This document shows, piece after piece, positions 17,556 through 25,882 of a stretch of DNA of 64,000 nt. The notes beneath the pieces are model-generated. The model worked only from the letters and a program-made list of their open reading frames with translations, had not been told where the DNA came from and did not search any database. The position numbers and the translations under genes were made by a program. The stretch is from NCBI GenBank assembly GCA_900541395.1, contig UQJT01000010.1, positions 9,778 through 73,777 on the forward strand. Reading direction: 5' to 3'. Positions within the stretch are counted from its first letter, which is position 1. The number at the start of each line of letters is the position of its first letter. The stretch is from an uncultured Desulfovibrio sp. (GTDB taxonomy: Bacteria > Desulfobacterota > Desulfovibrionia > Desulfovibrionales > Desulfovibrionaceae).

Positions 17556-18341
17556 ATGATGCGTTCCCTTTGGACGGCCGCCACGGGCATGACCGCCCAG
17601 CAGCTCAATATCGACGTCATTTCCAACAACCTGGCCAACGTGAACACCGCCAGCTTCAAGAAAAGTCGCGCCGAATTCGAGGATCTGATGTACCAGAGCA
17701 TGCGGGTGGCCGGGTCGGCCGCCGAGGGCGACAACCAGATTCCCGTGGGGTTGCAGGTGGGCATGGGCGTGCGGCCCGTGGCCGTGCACAAGTTCTTCGA
17801 GCAGGGGGACTTTCAGAACACGGGCAACGCTCTGGATGTGGCCATCGAAGGCGACGGCTTTTTTCAGGTGCAGGTGGGCGACCAACTCATGTACACCAGA
17901 GCCGGTGCCTTCAAACTCAATTCCGACGGGACCGTGGTTACGGCCAACGGTTACATACTCCAGCCCGAGTTCGCCGTCCCCCCCGAAACCCGCAACATCT
18001 CCATTTCCGAGGATGGGCATATCGCCGCCCTGGACGCCGATTCCAACGAGTTGGCCGCCGCCGATATCCCGCTGTATACCTTCATCAATCCCGCCGGGCT
18101 CGACGCGCGCGGCCGCAACCTGTACGTGCCCACCACCGCTTCGGGCGACGCGCTGGAGGGTGTGCCCGGCGAGAACAACGTGGGTACCCTGTCTCAGGGC
18201 TTTCTGGAAATGTCCAACGTGGAGGTGGTGGACGAAATGGTGAACATGATTGTGGGCCAGCGCGCCTATGAAATGAACTCCAAGGCCGTCCAGACATCGG
18301 ATTCCATGCTGCAGACCGCCGTGAACCTCAAGCGGAGCTGA
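17556..18341 (+). CDS. flgG: Flagellar distal rod protein FlgG
   Basis: A 261-residue protein, the normal length for FlgG, which forms the distal rod passing through the P and L rings. The start MMRSLWTAATGMTAQQLNID, the rod motif VISNNLANVNTASFKKSRAE, GNALDVAIEGDGFFQVQVG and the C-terminal QGFLEMSNVEVVDEMVNMIV are all present. The gene sits in the standard order flgF-flgG-flgA-flgH. A GAGGA site precedes the start. Confidence 0.97.
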   Translation: MMRSLWTAATGMTAQQLNIDVISNNLANVNTASFKKSRAEFEDLMYQSMRVAGSAAEGDNQIPVGLQVGMGVRPVAVHKFFEQGDFQNTGNALDVAIEGDGFFQVQVGDQLMYTRAGAFKLNSDGTVVTANGYILQPEFAVPPETRNISISEDGHIAALDADSNELAAADIPLYTFINPAGLDARGRNLYVPTTASGDALEGVPGENNVGTLSQGFLEMSNVEVVDEMVNMIVGQRAYEMNSKAVQTSDSMLQTAVNLKRS

Positions 18342-18348
18342 GTGCGTC

Positions 18349-19374
18349 ATGCGCCGTCTTGTCCTGTTAGCCGTCCTGGCGCTGTCGGCCGTTGCCCTGT
18401 CCGCCCGCGCCGCGTCCGTGGAACCCGCCGCGGGTTCGGACCTTCGGGTGTCGGCCCCGCAGGCTGTGGTGCCCGGCGCGCGGGACGCCTGGCGTCTGCG
18501 CGTGCGCGAGGCCGCCGTGGTGCGCGAGGCCGTGGTGCGGCTGGGCGATATTGCCGATCCCCTGGGCAATATGCCGCGCGGCGAGTGGGAGCGCCTGGCC
18601 GCCGTCCCTCTGTGGCCCGCGCCCGAAACGCCTGGCAAACCCCTGCAGATCAATCGTCAGCGTCTGGGCGACGCCTTGCGCAAGGCGTTGGGCGAGGTGG
18701 CCGACGCCTGTCTGCTGCCCAATTCGCTGGCGGTGCAGAGGGACGGCGCGGTGCTTCTGGAAGAGGATTTGCGATCGCTGGTCGTCAAGACCCTGACGCC
18801 GCAGATCAATCTTTTGGGCGGCCACGGCGAGCTGACCGATTTTCGGCTGCCGGCCTATGCCTTCACCGCCCACGACGGGCAGAGCGTGGTTTTGGAAGCG
18901 GGCGACGTGGCGCCCGGCCGCATCTCTCTGCGTTTTGCCGTGCGCGAAATGGACGGCGCGGCGGTACGGCGGTTTTCCGGATCGGTGTTTCTCAATCTGT
19001 GGATGGATGTGCCCTGCCCGGTCCGGCCTCTCGGCAAGGGCGAGGCCGTCACGCCCGATGTGATTACCTTCATGTCCTGCAATCTGGCTTATCAGAAGGG
19101 TGCCGTGTGGGACGGGCGGGGCGGGCCCTGGCAGACAGTGCGTTCCTTGGGGGCGTCCCAGCCCATTCTGGCCTCTGATTTGACGCCTCTGTCCGCCGTG
19201 CATCGGGGCGACAAGCTGACCCTGGTCTACACGCGGGGCAACGTGCGCATTTCGGCCATGGTGGAAGCTCTGGAAGAAGGGGGCCCCGGCGATACCATCG
19301 CGGTGCGCAACCTGGATTCCAAAAAACAGATTTACGCCACGGTGCTGGACGCCGACACCGTGACGACCAAGTAG
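18349..19374 (+). CDS. flgA: Flagellar P-ring assembly chaperone FlgA
   Basis: A 341-residue periplasmic protein with a signal peptide (MRRLVLLAVLALSAVALSARA). The C-terminal part is an SAF/FlgA domain (roughly 215-338) with VRPLGKGEAVTPDVI, LGASQPILASDLTPL and a closing VRNLDSKKQIYATVLDADTV. FlgA helps FlgI polymerise into the P ring. The N-terminal half is longer than in enteric FlgA, as in other Desulfovibrio-type proteins. It starts seven bases after flgG. Its client gene flgI is not found in this window. Confidence 0.92.
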   Translation: MRRLVLLAVLALSAVALSARAASVEPAAGSDLRVSAPQAVVPGARDAWRLRVREAAVVREAVVRLGDIADPLGNMPRGEWERLAAVPLWPAPETPGKPLQINRQRLGDALRKALGEVADACLLPNSLAVQRDGAVLLEEDLRSLVVKTLTPQINLLGGHGELTDFRLPAYAFTAHDGQSVVLEAGDVAPGRISLRFAVREMDGAAVRRFSGSVFLNLWMDVPCPVRPLGKGEAVTPDVITFMSCNLAYQKGAVWDGRGGPWQTVRSLGASQPILASDLTPLSAVHRGDKLTLVYTRGNVRISAMVEALEEGGPGDTIAVRNLDSKKQIYATVLDADTVTTK

Positions 19375-19409
19375 CGGTCCCGCCGCGTTTATTGAGGAAG
19401 GAGCATTCT

Positions 19410-20099
19410 ATGTATCGTCGTTTCGCCGCCCTGTCCCTGTTGTTCGTCATGGGCGGTTGCACCGCCGCCGAACAACGGCCCACGGTCATGCAACCCGTGC
19501 CGCAGCCCATGACTTACCGGGAACCCGCCCCCAGCTACAACAATCCGGGTTCCATCTTCAACGAGAACGACGCCCAGTATCTGTACGCCGACAGCCGGGC
19601 CCGCCGGGTGGGCGACATCGTGCTGGTCAACGTGGTGGAAAGCGCGTCGGCCACCAACGAGGCCGAAACCAAGGCCGACCGAAACAGCAGCAGCGATTAC
19701 GGAGTAACGGCCCTGTTCGGTCGAGACAAGATGCCCGTGGTGGGCGGAGCCGTGGGGTCGACGCCGCTGTTCGGCACCTCTTCCGATAAAAAATTCGACG
19801 GCAAGGCCTCCACCACCCGTGCCAACAAGGTGACGGCCACGGTGGCCGCCCGGGTGGTCAACGTCATGCCCGACGGTCTGCTTCAGGTCGAGGGCGCGCG
19901 TGAAACCAAGGTGAACAACGAAACCCAGTACCTGGTGGTGTCGGGCTTGATCCGCTCACGCGACGTGGCGGCCGACAACAGCATCATGTCCACCCAGATG
20001 GCCGACGCTCAGATCGCGTATTACGGCAAGGGCGTGGTGTCGGACAAACAGAAGCCGGGCTGGTTCACCCGCCTCATGGATCACGTCTGGCCCTTCTAG
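19410..20099 (+). CDS. flgH: Flagellar L-ring lipoprotein FlgH
   Basis: A 229-residue outer-membrane lipoprotein that forms the L ring. The signal peptide ends in a lipobox (VMGGC). The mature protein has the family blocks FNENDAQYLYADSRARRVGD, IVLVNVVESASATNEAETKA and LLQVEGARETKVNNETQYLV. The start at 19410 follows GAGGAAGGAG. The protein ends naturally in WPF, but its TAG stop is also the first three bases of a dispersed repeat. flgI and flgJ, which usually follow, are absent. Confidence 0.95.
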   Translation: MYRRFAALSLLFVMGGCTAAEQRPTVMQPVPQPMTYREPAPSYNNPGSIFNENDAQYLYADSRARRVGDIVLVNVVESASATNEAETKADRNSSSDYGVTALFGRDKMPVVGGAVGSTPLFGTSSDKKFDGKASTTRANKVTATVAARVVNVMPDGLLQVEGARETKVNNETQYLVVSGLIRSRDVAADNSIMSTQMADAQIAYYGKGVVSDKQKPGWFTRLMDHVWPF

Positions 20100-20245
20100 A
20101 GCATTTTGCTTTTGAAATTGTCCCATTTCAAAAGCGGCGCTGCCGTCATTTCGCCTGAAAAGCGTGGTTTTCAGGCTCATTCGGCGCGGGCGTCCGCTCC
20201 CGCGGCCGCCGGAGCGGTTGCCGTTTTCAACAGCAAACCGCTCTA
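20097..20245 (+). repeat. Dispersed structured repeat, copy 1 (149 bp)
   Basis: It is nearly identical to 26814-26950, differing by one base and a 12-base insertion (GTCCGCTCCCGC). Its ends are short inverted repeats (TAGAGC...GCTCTA). Inside are two perfect stems, CTTTTGAAAT/ATTTCAAAAG and CCTGAAAA/TTTTCAGG, plus a third imperfect one at the right end. It resembles a REP or MITE-type element and may also act as a transcription boundary after flgH. Confidence 0.85.
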
Positions 20246-20312
20246 GGTGTTTTGCCCTTGAAAATATTTGCGGACCGGGACTCTGTGTTTCGGACCGCGG
20301 GGGTTATGTCCG

Positions 20313-20351
20313 AAGCCGGAACAGCCGCCCAAAATGCGGCTGTTCCGGCTT
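20313..20351. terminator. Strong 16-bp hairpin downstream of flgH
   Basis: AAGCCGGAACAGCCGC (20313-20328) pairs perfectly with 20336-20351 across a 7-base loop. It lies after the repeat and is the likely end of the flgFGAH transcript. From 20380 to 20772 the sequence is strongly A+T-rich and has no gene I can support. Confidence 0.65.
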
Positions 20352-20676
20352 TGCGTCAGGCGGCGCAGGTGTGCCCCGCAGGACGTTCGGCATCGGCGAC
20401 ACGGCCGTCTTGACGATACTGTTGGGGTGCTTCCTTTTTTTGAATTATATATTGTGAAAAAAAATATATGCCGAGCTGTCAAAAAAATTGCCCTGGAAGC
20501 ATTATTTTATCATGAAAAATATGCTGGTTATGATTTTTCTTGAAACTTCGCGGGATTTGCTCCACCTGATTCGGTCTCTGACACGACAGGTTATTTATCA
20601 TGAGTTTTTTACATCTGTTTCTATGAATATGTGAAATTTCATTGGGTTAATGTGTGGTGTCTGTATGGGCTTCACA

Positions 20677-20705
20677 TTGCCAAGCGGTAATTGTTTTGTT
20701 ACTTT
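20677..20705 (+). promoter_or_regulatory. Possible sigma-70 promoter for the YeiH-type exporter
   Basis: TTGCCA (20677-20682) and TACTTT (20700-20705) are separated by 17 bases in the A+T-rich leader, about 68 bases before the exporter start. It is a plausible but not strong match. Confidence 0.35.
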
Positions 20706-20772
20706 TTTTATAAACGGAAGCGCGGAGAGAAACACTTGACACCTTTTAACCAGACCAGGGAGTGTTGTTCTT

Positions 20773-22503
20773 ATGGCGAACGAAACCCAAAGCGATGTCG
20801 TCATCGATCGCAGTCAGGCAAAGCTGTCCGACTTGTGGCTGAAAGAAGACTATTGGGCCATCTGGATCGGCTTTTTCATTCTGATTGCGGCCACCCTCGT
20901 CATGTTCAACGGAAAAGCGTCGTTTGAGGAAAAACTGGCTTCCTACGACGCCGTCATCCAGGCCGAAGAGGCCAAACCCATCAAGACCGTCGCCCTTATC
21001 CAGGCCCAGGCGGGCAAGAAGGCTTTGGCCGGTTCGTCCCTGCCCGCGGCCAAAACCATTATTTCTTATTTGAAGACCCCCGCCGGGTGGACCTCCAATC
21101 CGGTCCGTTCGTTTGCGCTCAGCCAGGCCGGGGCCGACGCCGTCAACGCAGAGTTCAAGGCCGACGTCGAAGCGGCCGCGGCCAAGGCGGCCGAGGCCCT
21201 GACGGCGGCCAAGGCGGCCGAAGACGCCGCGGCGGCGGCTTCGTTCGGCGATCCGGCCCTGAACGCCGCGGCCGAAAAGGCCGTCTCCGCCTGGCAGGAT
21301 GCGGACAAGGCTTCCAAGGATGCCTCGGCCAAACTGGTCAAACCCTACAACCTGATCCCGGGCCTCATCGTGTTGGGCCTGGTGTTGGCCGTTCTTACCG
21401 CCATCGGCATGAAGGTCATGGGAGCCAACGTGCCCCAGTATCTGATCGGGTTCATCGGCGTGTTCGTCCTGTGCGTGCTGGCCAACGCCCTGGGCGCGCA
21501 GAAAACCATGAAGTATTACGGCCTCAACGCCGAAATCTGGTCCATCATCCTCGGCCTGGTCATCGCCAACACGGTGGGCACGCCCAAATGGATGAAACCC
21601 GGCGTGCAGGTGGAATATTTCATCAAAGCCGGCCTGGTGTTGCTGGGCGCGGAAGTGTTGTTCAACAAAATCGTGGCCATCGGCGTGCCCGGCATCTTCG
21701 TGGCCTGGGTGGTCACCCCCATCGTGCTTATTTCGACCTTCATCTTCGGTCAGAAGGTGCTGAAGATGCCTTCCAAGTCGCTGAACATCGTCATCTCCGC
21801 CGATATGTCCGTGTGCGGCACCTCGGCCGCCATCGCCACCGCCGCCGCATCCCGGGCCAAAAAGGAGGAATTGACCTTGGCCGTGGGGCTGTCCCTCACC
21901 TTTACCGCCATCATGATGGTCGCCATCCCCGCCATCTGTAAGGCCGTGGGCATGCCCGAAGTTCTGGCCGGAGCCTGGATCGGCGGCACGGTCGACTCCA
22001 CGGGCGCGGTGGCCGCGGCCGGCGCCTTCCTGGGGCCCAAGGCTCTGCAGGTGGCCGCCACCATCAAGATGATCCAGAACGTGCTGATCGGCGTGACCGC
22101 GTTCTGCGTGGCCCTGTACTGGTGCGCCAAGGTGGAATGCGTGGACGGGCAGCAGGTAAGCGCCATGGAAATATGGAACCGCTTTCCCAAGTTCGTTCTC
22201 GGCTTCCTGGCCGCGTCCATCATTTTTTCGTTCATCAGCAGCGGCCTGGGCTCGTCCATGAGCGACGTGCTGGTGTCCAACGGCGTGAACAAGGTTTCCG
22301 TGCCTCTGCGCGGCTGGTTCTTCGCCCTGGCCTTCGTGTCCATCGGTCTGGCCACCAACTTCCGCGAACTGGCCAAGTACTTCAAGGGCGGCAAGCCCAT
22401 TATCCTGTACGTGTGCGGTCAGTCCTTCAACCTGTGCCTGACCCTGCTCATGGCGTACATCATGTTCTATAAGGTGTTCCCGGATATCACCGCGTCCATT
22501 TAG
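20773..22503 (+). CDS. YeiH/UPF0324-family membrane exporter with large Ala-rich insert
   Basis: A 576-residue inner-membrane protein. Residues about 193-576 are a YeiH-type (putative sulfate/anion exporter) domain with about ten membrane segments; recognisable parts are [55 protein letters not shown] and [17 protein letters not shown]. Unlike typical members, residues 26-45 form an extra N-terminal membrane helix followed by a soluble segment of about 145 residues (47-192), rich in Ala and charged residues and probably helical or coiled coil. The only GGGAG lies 12 bases before the ATG, which is unusually far. The transported ion is not shown by sequence. Confidence 0.8.
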   Translation: MANETQSDVVIDRSQAKLSDLWLKEDYWAIWIGFFILIAATLVMFNGKASFEEKLASYDAVIQAEEAKPIKTVALIQAQAGKKALAGSSLPAAKTIISYLKTPAGWTSNPVRSFALSQAGADAVNAEFKADVEAAAAKAAEALTAAKAAEDAAAAASFGDPALNAAAEKAVSAWQDADKASKDASAKLVKPYNLIPGLIVLGLVLAVLTAIGMKVMGANVPQYLIGFIGVFVLCVLANALGAQKTMKYYGLNAEIWSIILGLVIANTVGTPKWMKPGVQVEYFIKAGLVLLGAEVLFNKIVAIGVPGIFVAWVVTPIVLISTFIFGQKVLKMPSKSLNIVISADMSVCGTSAAIATAAASRAKKEELTLAVGLSLTFTAIMMVAIPAICKAVGMPEVLAGAWIGGTVDSTGAVAAAGAFLGPKALQVAATIKMIQNVLIGVTAFCVALYWCAKVECVDGQQVSAMEIWNRFPKFVLGFLAASIIFSFISSGLGSSMSDVLVSNGVNKVSVPLRGWFFALAFVSIGLATNFRELAKYFKGGKPIILYVCGQSFNLCLTLLMAYIMFYKVFPDITASI

Positions 22504-22555
22504 GCGGGGTGTTTGAGGGGACGCGATGATGTTCGCCCCTCCCCCGGTTTTATGC

Positions 22556-22604
22556 CTCCGCCGGAGCGTTATGTCGTCCGTGAACGACGGCGGCTCCGGC
22601 GGAG
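22556..22604 (+). terminator. Hairpin after the YeiH-type exporter
   Basis: A 12-bp perfect stem (CTCCGCCGGAGC / GCTCCGGCGGAG) encloses a 25-base loop with an inner GTCGT/ACGAC stem. It lies about 50 bases after the exporter stop. No U-run follows. Confidence 0.5.
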
Positions 22605-22681
22605 CGCCAAGCCTCGCTTCGCGCGAATGCGGGGTGTTTTTGCCGGGAAATTGTTTCGACGGTTCCTTTCGTTTCAACCAG

Positions 22682-22705
22682 GCGCGCCGGTTGCGACCGG
22701 CGCGC
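22682..22705 (+). other. Hairpin in the leader of the small membrane protein gene
   Basis: GCGCGCCGGT and ACCGGCGCGC form a 10-bp perfect stem with loop TGCG, ending 19 bases before the next start codon. It could attenuate readthrough or shape translation of the small gene. Confidence 0.45.
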
Positions 22706-22724
22706 AACTTCCACAAGGCTTACC

Positions 22725-23018
22725 ATGTCCGCATCAACGACCATGACTTCCCACCCGCGTCGCAACGCCTGGCTGCGTCTGGCCGGGTACGCTCTGGTTC
22801 TGTGGGGCTTTTTCGGCTTCGTGGGGCCCTGGATGGTGTCCATGATTCCGGCCTGGCAGCGTTACTGCGATGTTCAGGAAGCGCAGGGGCTGGACAGCGG
22901 AGATCTGTATTATACCGACGTGCCCGTGTCGCTGGAGTGCGAGCGGGCCAATCGGGCCGCCGTGGAGGCGGCCATGAATCGTCGTCGCGCCGCGGCCCGA
23001 ATGGAAGAGCGCTTTTAA
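22725..23018 (+). CDS. Small single-span membrane protein of unknown function
   Basis: A 97-residue protein I do not recognise. One hydrophobic segment (LAGYALVLWGFFGFVGPWMV, about 19-38) is followed by a 55-residue soluble tail with two cysteines and a basic helical end. AAGG lies eight bases before the ATG; a second ATG at 22743 is possible. It is on the same strand as the YeiH-type exporter, about 220 bases after it with two hairpins between, so cotranscription is uncertain. It may be an accessory subunit, but that is a guess from position only. Confidence 0.6.
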   Translation: MSASTTMTSHPRRNAWLRLAGYALVLWGFFGFVGPWMVSMIPAWQRYCDVQEAQGLDSGDLYYTDVPVSLECERANRAAVEAAMNRRRAAARMEERF

Positions 23019-23025
23019 ACCGAGT

Positions 23026-23064
23026 GGCGCTGCCATGCCGTCTGCCAGGCGGCATGGCAGCGCC
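23026..23064 (+). terminator. 15-bp hairpin after the small membrane protein gene
   Basis: GGCGCTGCCATGCCG (23026-23040) pairs perfectly with 23050-23064 across a 9-base loop, eight bases after the stop codon. Confidence 0.6.
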
Positions 23065-23096
23065 CGCACACGCTAAATTGGGCGGAAGGTATGCCG

Positions 23097-23138
23097 CCAC
23101 GTAAAAAGCCGCCTGGAGAGAGGCGGCTTTTTACGTGG
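23097..23138. terminator. Bidirectional 18-bp terminator
   Basis: An 18-bp perfect stem with a 6-base loop (GGAGAG) has A-runs and T-runs built into its arms (GTAAAAAGCCGCC / GGCGGCTTTTTAC). It sits between a plus-strand gene and the end of the flgM operon on the minus strand and can serve both. Confidence 0.75.
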
Positions 23139-23234
23139 CCGGTTTGCCGAAAATATGATTTTGCGTGTTTCCGCAAAGGGAAAGATTCACGCGTCCGCGT
23201 CGCGCGTGGAACGGCGCGGCGGACCGGCGGAACT

Positions 23235-23543
23235 TCAGGAATAGAGCGAAAGCTCTTCGCCCAGCATGTTGGCCGCGATGCGGTGCGCGTTGACGGTATA
23301 GGTGCCGTTCGCTATTTGATCCCGCATGGCGTTGACCTTGTCTTCGCGGATGTCCGGGGCGTTCATGGCCGTGCGATAAGCCTCGGTGCGCAGGACTGCC
23401 TCGTCCGACACGGATACGGTATCCGTTTTGACGGAGGCCGCGCCGCGCGCGGAGGCGGGGTGCGAACCCGCCCGAGGCCCCGGCCTTTCCAGCCGGACCC
23501 GGTTGTACATGTCGACCTGGCCGGTATTTTTGATATCCATCAT
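23235..23543 (-). CDS. flgM: Anti-sigma-28 factor FlgM
   Basis: A 102-residue negative regulator that binds sigma-28 (FliA) until it is secreted through the finished hook. The C-terminal binding region is recognisable: VSVSDEAVLRTEAYR, IREDKVNAMRDQIANGTYTV and a final AHRIAANMLGEELSLY. The N-terminal third is Pro/Arg-rich and poorly conserved, as usual. The start MMDIKN at 23543 follows GGAGG. It lies 22 bases after the gene at 23566 and is probably cotranscribed with it. In related genomes flgM usually lies within the flagellar flg cluster; here it is separated from flgFGAH by about 3 kb and inverted. Confidence 0.9.
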   Translation of the reverse strand: MMDIKNTGQVDMYNRVRLERPGPRAGSHPASARGAASVKTDTVSVSDEAVLRTEAYRTAMNAPDIREDKVNAMRDQIANGTYTVNAHRIAANMLGEELSLYS

Positions 23544-23565
23544 TCGACCTCCGCAACGGGAGTTA

Positions 23566-24021
23566 TTAAAGCATGGTGGCATCCACCTTGGCAAGGGTGA
23601 TGTCCCACAATTCGGTGAGCACTTCGCGGCGTTCCTCGTCGCTCAGTTCGCGCGGGCCTTCCGGGCTTTCCCGAACGATGCGCACGTCCACTTCGCCCGG
23701 AGGATACCAGAAGCTGAAGCGTCCGTTCAATCTATGGTCCAGCTCCCGGCGCACTTCCTGCACCACGGGATTTTCGCTGCCCGTGAACAGCAGATTTTCC
23801 AAAAGCTCGCGGGCCACATGCTCCACCAGGGCGCGGCGGCGGGCTTCCGCCGGAGTTTCGCCGTCAAGTTCCGCCGCGCCTTCTCCGAGTTGGCGCTCAG
23901 GCGCGGGCTCGGGCGTCCCAGGTTCGACGCCGGGTCGAATCCGGGCAAGGCGGCGGGCCGCCACAAGCTGTCTGTCGTATTGCAGCAGCATGTTGCGGTA
24001 ATAAAACGACGGAATGCCCAC
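23566..24021 (-). CDS. Conserved-looking protein of unknown function upstream of flgM
   Basis: A 151-residue soluble protein with a GTG start at 24021 (GGGAG just upstream). It begins MGIPSFYYRNMLLQYDRQLV and has a charged helical middle (ARRRALVEHVARELLENLLF) and a C-terminal part with FSFWYPPGEVDVRIV. I know of no domain. Its place as first gene of the flgM transcript, behind a sigma-28-like promoter, suggests a late flagellar role, for example in filament or hook-associated functions. That is inference from context only. Confidence 0.75.
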   Translation of the reverse strand: MGIPSFYYRNMLLQYDRQLVAARRLARIRPGVEPGTPEPAPERQLGEGAAELDGETPAEARRRALVEHVARELLENLLFTGSENPVVQEVRRELDHRLNGRFSFWYPPGEVDVRIVRESPEGPRELSDEERREVLTELWDITLAKVDATML

Positions 24022-24044
24022 GATATACTCTCCCTCTTTCCTTT

Positions 24045-24072
24045 GTATCGGATGCCTGGCGTGAGCAGTTTA
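24045..24072 (-). promoter_or_regulatory. Sigma-28-like promoter for the flgM operon
   Basis: On the minus strand TAAA (24072-24069) is followed after 16-17 bases by TCCGATAC (24052-24045), close to the flagellar sigma-28 consensus TAAA-N15-GCCGATAA. It ends 23 bases before the GTG start at 24021. Sigma-28 control of flgM is the rule in flagellar hierarchies. Confidence 0.55.
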
Positions 24073-24271
24073 GGGCCGAAGAACATTTTTATTGTATTTT
24101 TTTCGGACTGCCCGGTCCAGCCCCGGCCGGGCTCGTCACGGCCCCCGCATTGACGAGGCGCGGGGATCGTCCTAGATGTCAAAGGCCGACACGGGCCGGC
24201 AATGGGGCCGCGTCGGTCGCGCGGGCCGGTTTCGGCCTGTTTCGTTTTATTTCGCAAAGGGGGGGCGCTCT

Positions 24272-25753
24272 ATGGGCGATTCCGGTCTGCGATCCACGAT
24301 GATCGCGCTGGCTCTGTGCAACTTTATGGTTTCGTTCATGGTATCGGGCGTAGGCGCCATCCTGCCCGCCATGGGCAACGCGCTGCACGCCAGCGCCGCC
24401 GATCTCAGCCTGATCAGCGCCATTTACGTGCTTTCGCTGACCATATTCAATGTGGTCGCCGCGCAGCTTATCGCCAAGCTCGGCCAGCGCCGGGTATTTT
24501 TGGGCGGTTTCGCTCTGTTTTTGACCATGTGCGCCAGCCTGGCTCTGGCTCCCAACGTGGCGTCGGTGTGGGCGCAACGTTTTGTGCAGGGCGCCGGGGC
24601 GGCCATGGTGGCCACCACCTCGGTCACTCTGCTGATCACGCTGGCCCCGCGCGCCATGCAGGGGCGTTTCATGGGCATGCTGACGGCCTCCACCTATGTG
24701 GGCATTGCGCTGGGCCCGCTGGTGGGCGGGGGCATCGCCACCATGTTCGGGTGGCGATGGCTGTTCGTGGTGTTGCTGCCGTTGGGCGCCCTGGCCTGGT
24801 TGGCCATGTTTCGCAAAATACGCGCGCCCTGGCAGCCTTCCCCCCGTCGTCTGGATTATCCGGGCATCGCGATCATGGCCCTGGCCTTTTTTCTGCTCAC
24901 CGTGGGGGCCAGCAGCATCGGCCGCAGTCCCTGGTCCGTGCCTCTGCTCGGCGCGGGCGGCGCGGGACTGATTCTGTTCGGCCTGGTGGAATGCCGGATG
25001 AAGAGCCCGGTGGTGGACGTGCGTTTCATCGCCGCGCATCCTCCGCTCATTCTGGGCCTGTTCGCGGCCTTCGTCAATTTTGGGGCCACCAACGGCAGTC
25101 TGTATTATTTCATGTTTTATCTTCAGCAGCTTCGTTTCCTGTCGCCCTTTGAGGCAGGAGCCTTTGTGGCTCTGCAAAGCGTGGCGCAATCGTTGCTGTC
25201 GCCCCTGGCGGGCCGGATGACCGATCGCTTCGGCCCCGACCCGGTGGCCGCGGGCGGGCTTGGATTTTGCGGGGCGGGTATCCTTATGTCCACACAACTG
25301 AACATGGAAACGCCGCTTTTGTATGTGGCGCTGTGTCAGTGCGTCATCGGCGTGGGGCTGGCCCTGTTCGCCGGACCCAACACCCTGTCCATCGTCCGCA
25401 GCGTGGACAGGGCGCGCACCGCCGAGGCTTCGGGGCTGGCCAATACTCTGCGGACCATGGGCATGTTGTGCGGCCTGATCATTGTTTCGGCCACCATGAC
25501 CCGCTTTTTGGGGTCGCAGGGAGTTTCTCCTGCCGTGGCCGATCGTTTTCTGGAGGGGTTGCGCTTCGACCTCACGCTGTTCGGCTCTTTCAATATTCTT
25601 GGGCTGCTGCTGGTAGCCCTGCGTATTCTCAATACCTATCGTTGCGGCCGGGGCAAGGGCGTGGACTGCGTGCCCGACGCCTCTTTTCAGGATGACGACG
25701 GCGACGACGGACATGAACCCGGGGCGGGCGCGCCCCGGGACCACGGCGCGTGA
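24272..25753 (+). CDS. MFS transporter, 14-helix drug efflux type (DHA2)
   Basis: A 493-residue inner-membrane transporter in which I count fourteen hydrophobic segments, as in EmrB/QacA drug:proton antiporters. The motif A region between helices 2 and 3 reads AKLGQRRVFLGG, and helix 5 has the antiporter motif C-like STYVGIALGPLVGGGIA. The C-terminus is a hydrophilic tail rich in Asp and Gly. The start at 24272 follows a G-rich site; an upstream in-frame extension lacks hydrophobic character. No membrane-fusion partner gene (EmrA-type) or regulator is adjacent, so the substrate is unknown. Confidence 0.9.
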   Translation: MGDSGLRSTMIALALCNFMVSFMVSGVGAILPAMGNALHASAADLSLISAIYVLSLTIFNVVAAQLIAKLGQRRVFLGGFALFLTMCASLALAPNVASVWAQRFVQGAGAAMVATTSVTLLITLAPRAMQGRFMGMLTASTYVGIALGPLVGGGIATMFGWRWLFVVLLPLGALAWLAMFRKIRAPWQPSPRRLDYPGIAIMALAFFLLTVGASSIGRSPWSVPLLGAGGAGLILFGLVECRMKSPVVDVRFIAAHPPLILGLFAAFVNFGATNGSLYYFMFYLQQLRFLSPFEAGAFVALQSVAQSLLSPLAGRMTDRFGPDPVAAGGLGFCGAGILMSTQLNMETPLLYVALCQCVIGVGLALFAGPNTLSIVRSVDRARTAEASGLANTLRTMGMLCGLIIVSATMTRFLGSQGVSPAVADRFLEGLRFDLTLFGSFNILGLLLVALRILNTYRCGRGKGVDCVPDASFQDDDGDDGHEPGAGAPRDHGA

Positions 25754-25882
25754 GCCCGTGGACCTTGGGGCTCGGGCGTGCTATCATGCCTCGCCTTATC
25801 CATTTCAGGAACAGAGTTCCCGTCCCTGCGCGGGGAAACCCGGCCCGAACGGGGCGGATGAAAACACAACACGGATGCTTAT

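Noticed and set aside
20736..20741. TTGACA as -35 of the YeiH-type exporter gene
   Set aside because: The expected -10 position, about 17 bases on, reads GGAGTG and lies too close to the start codon.
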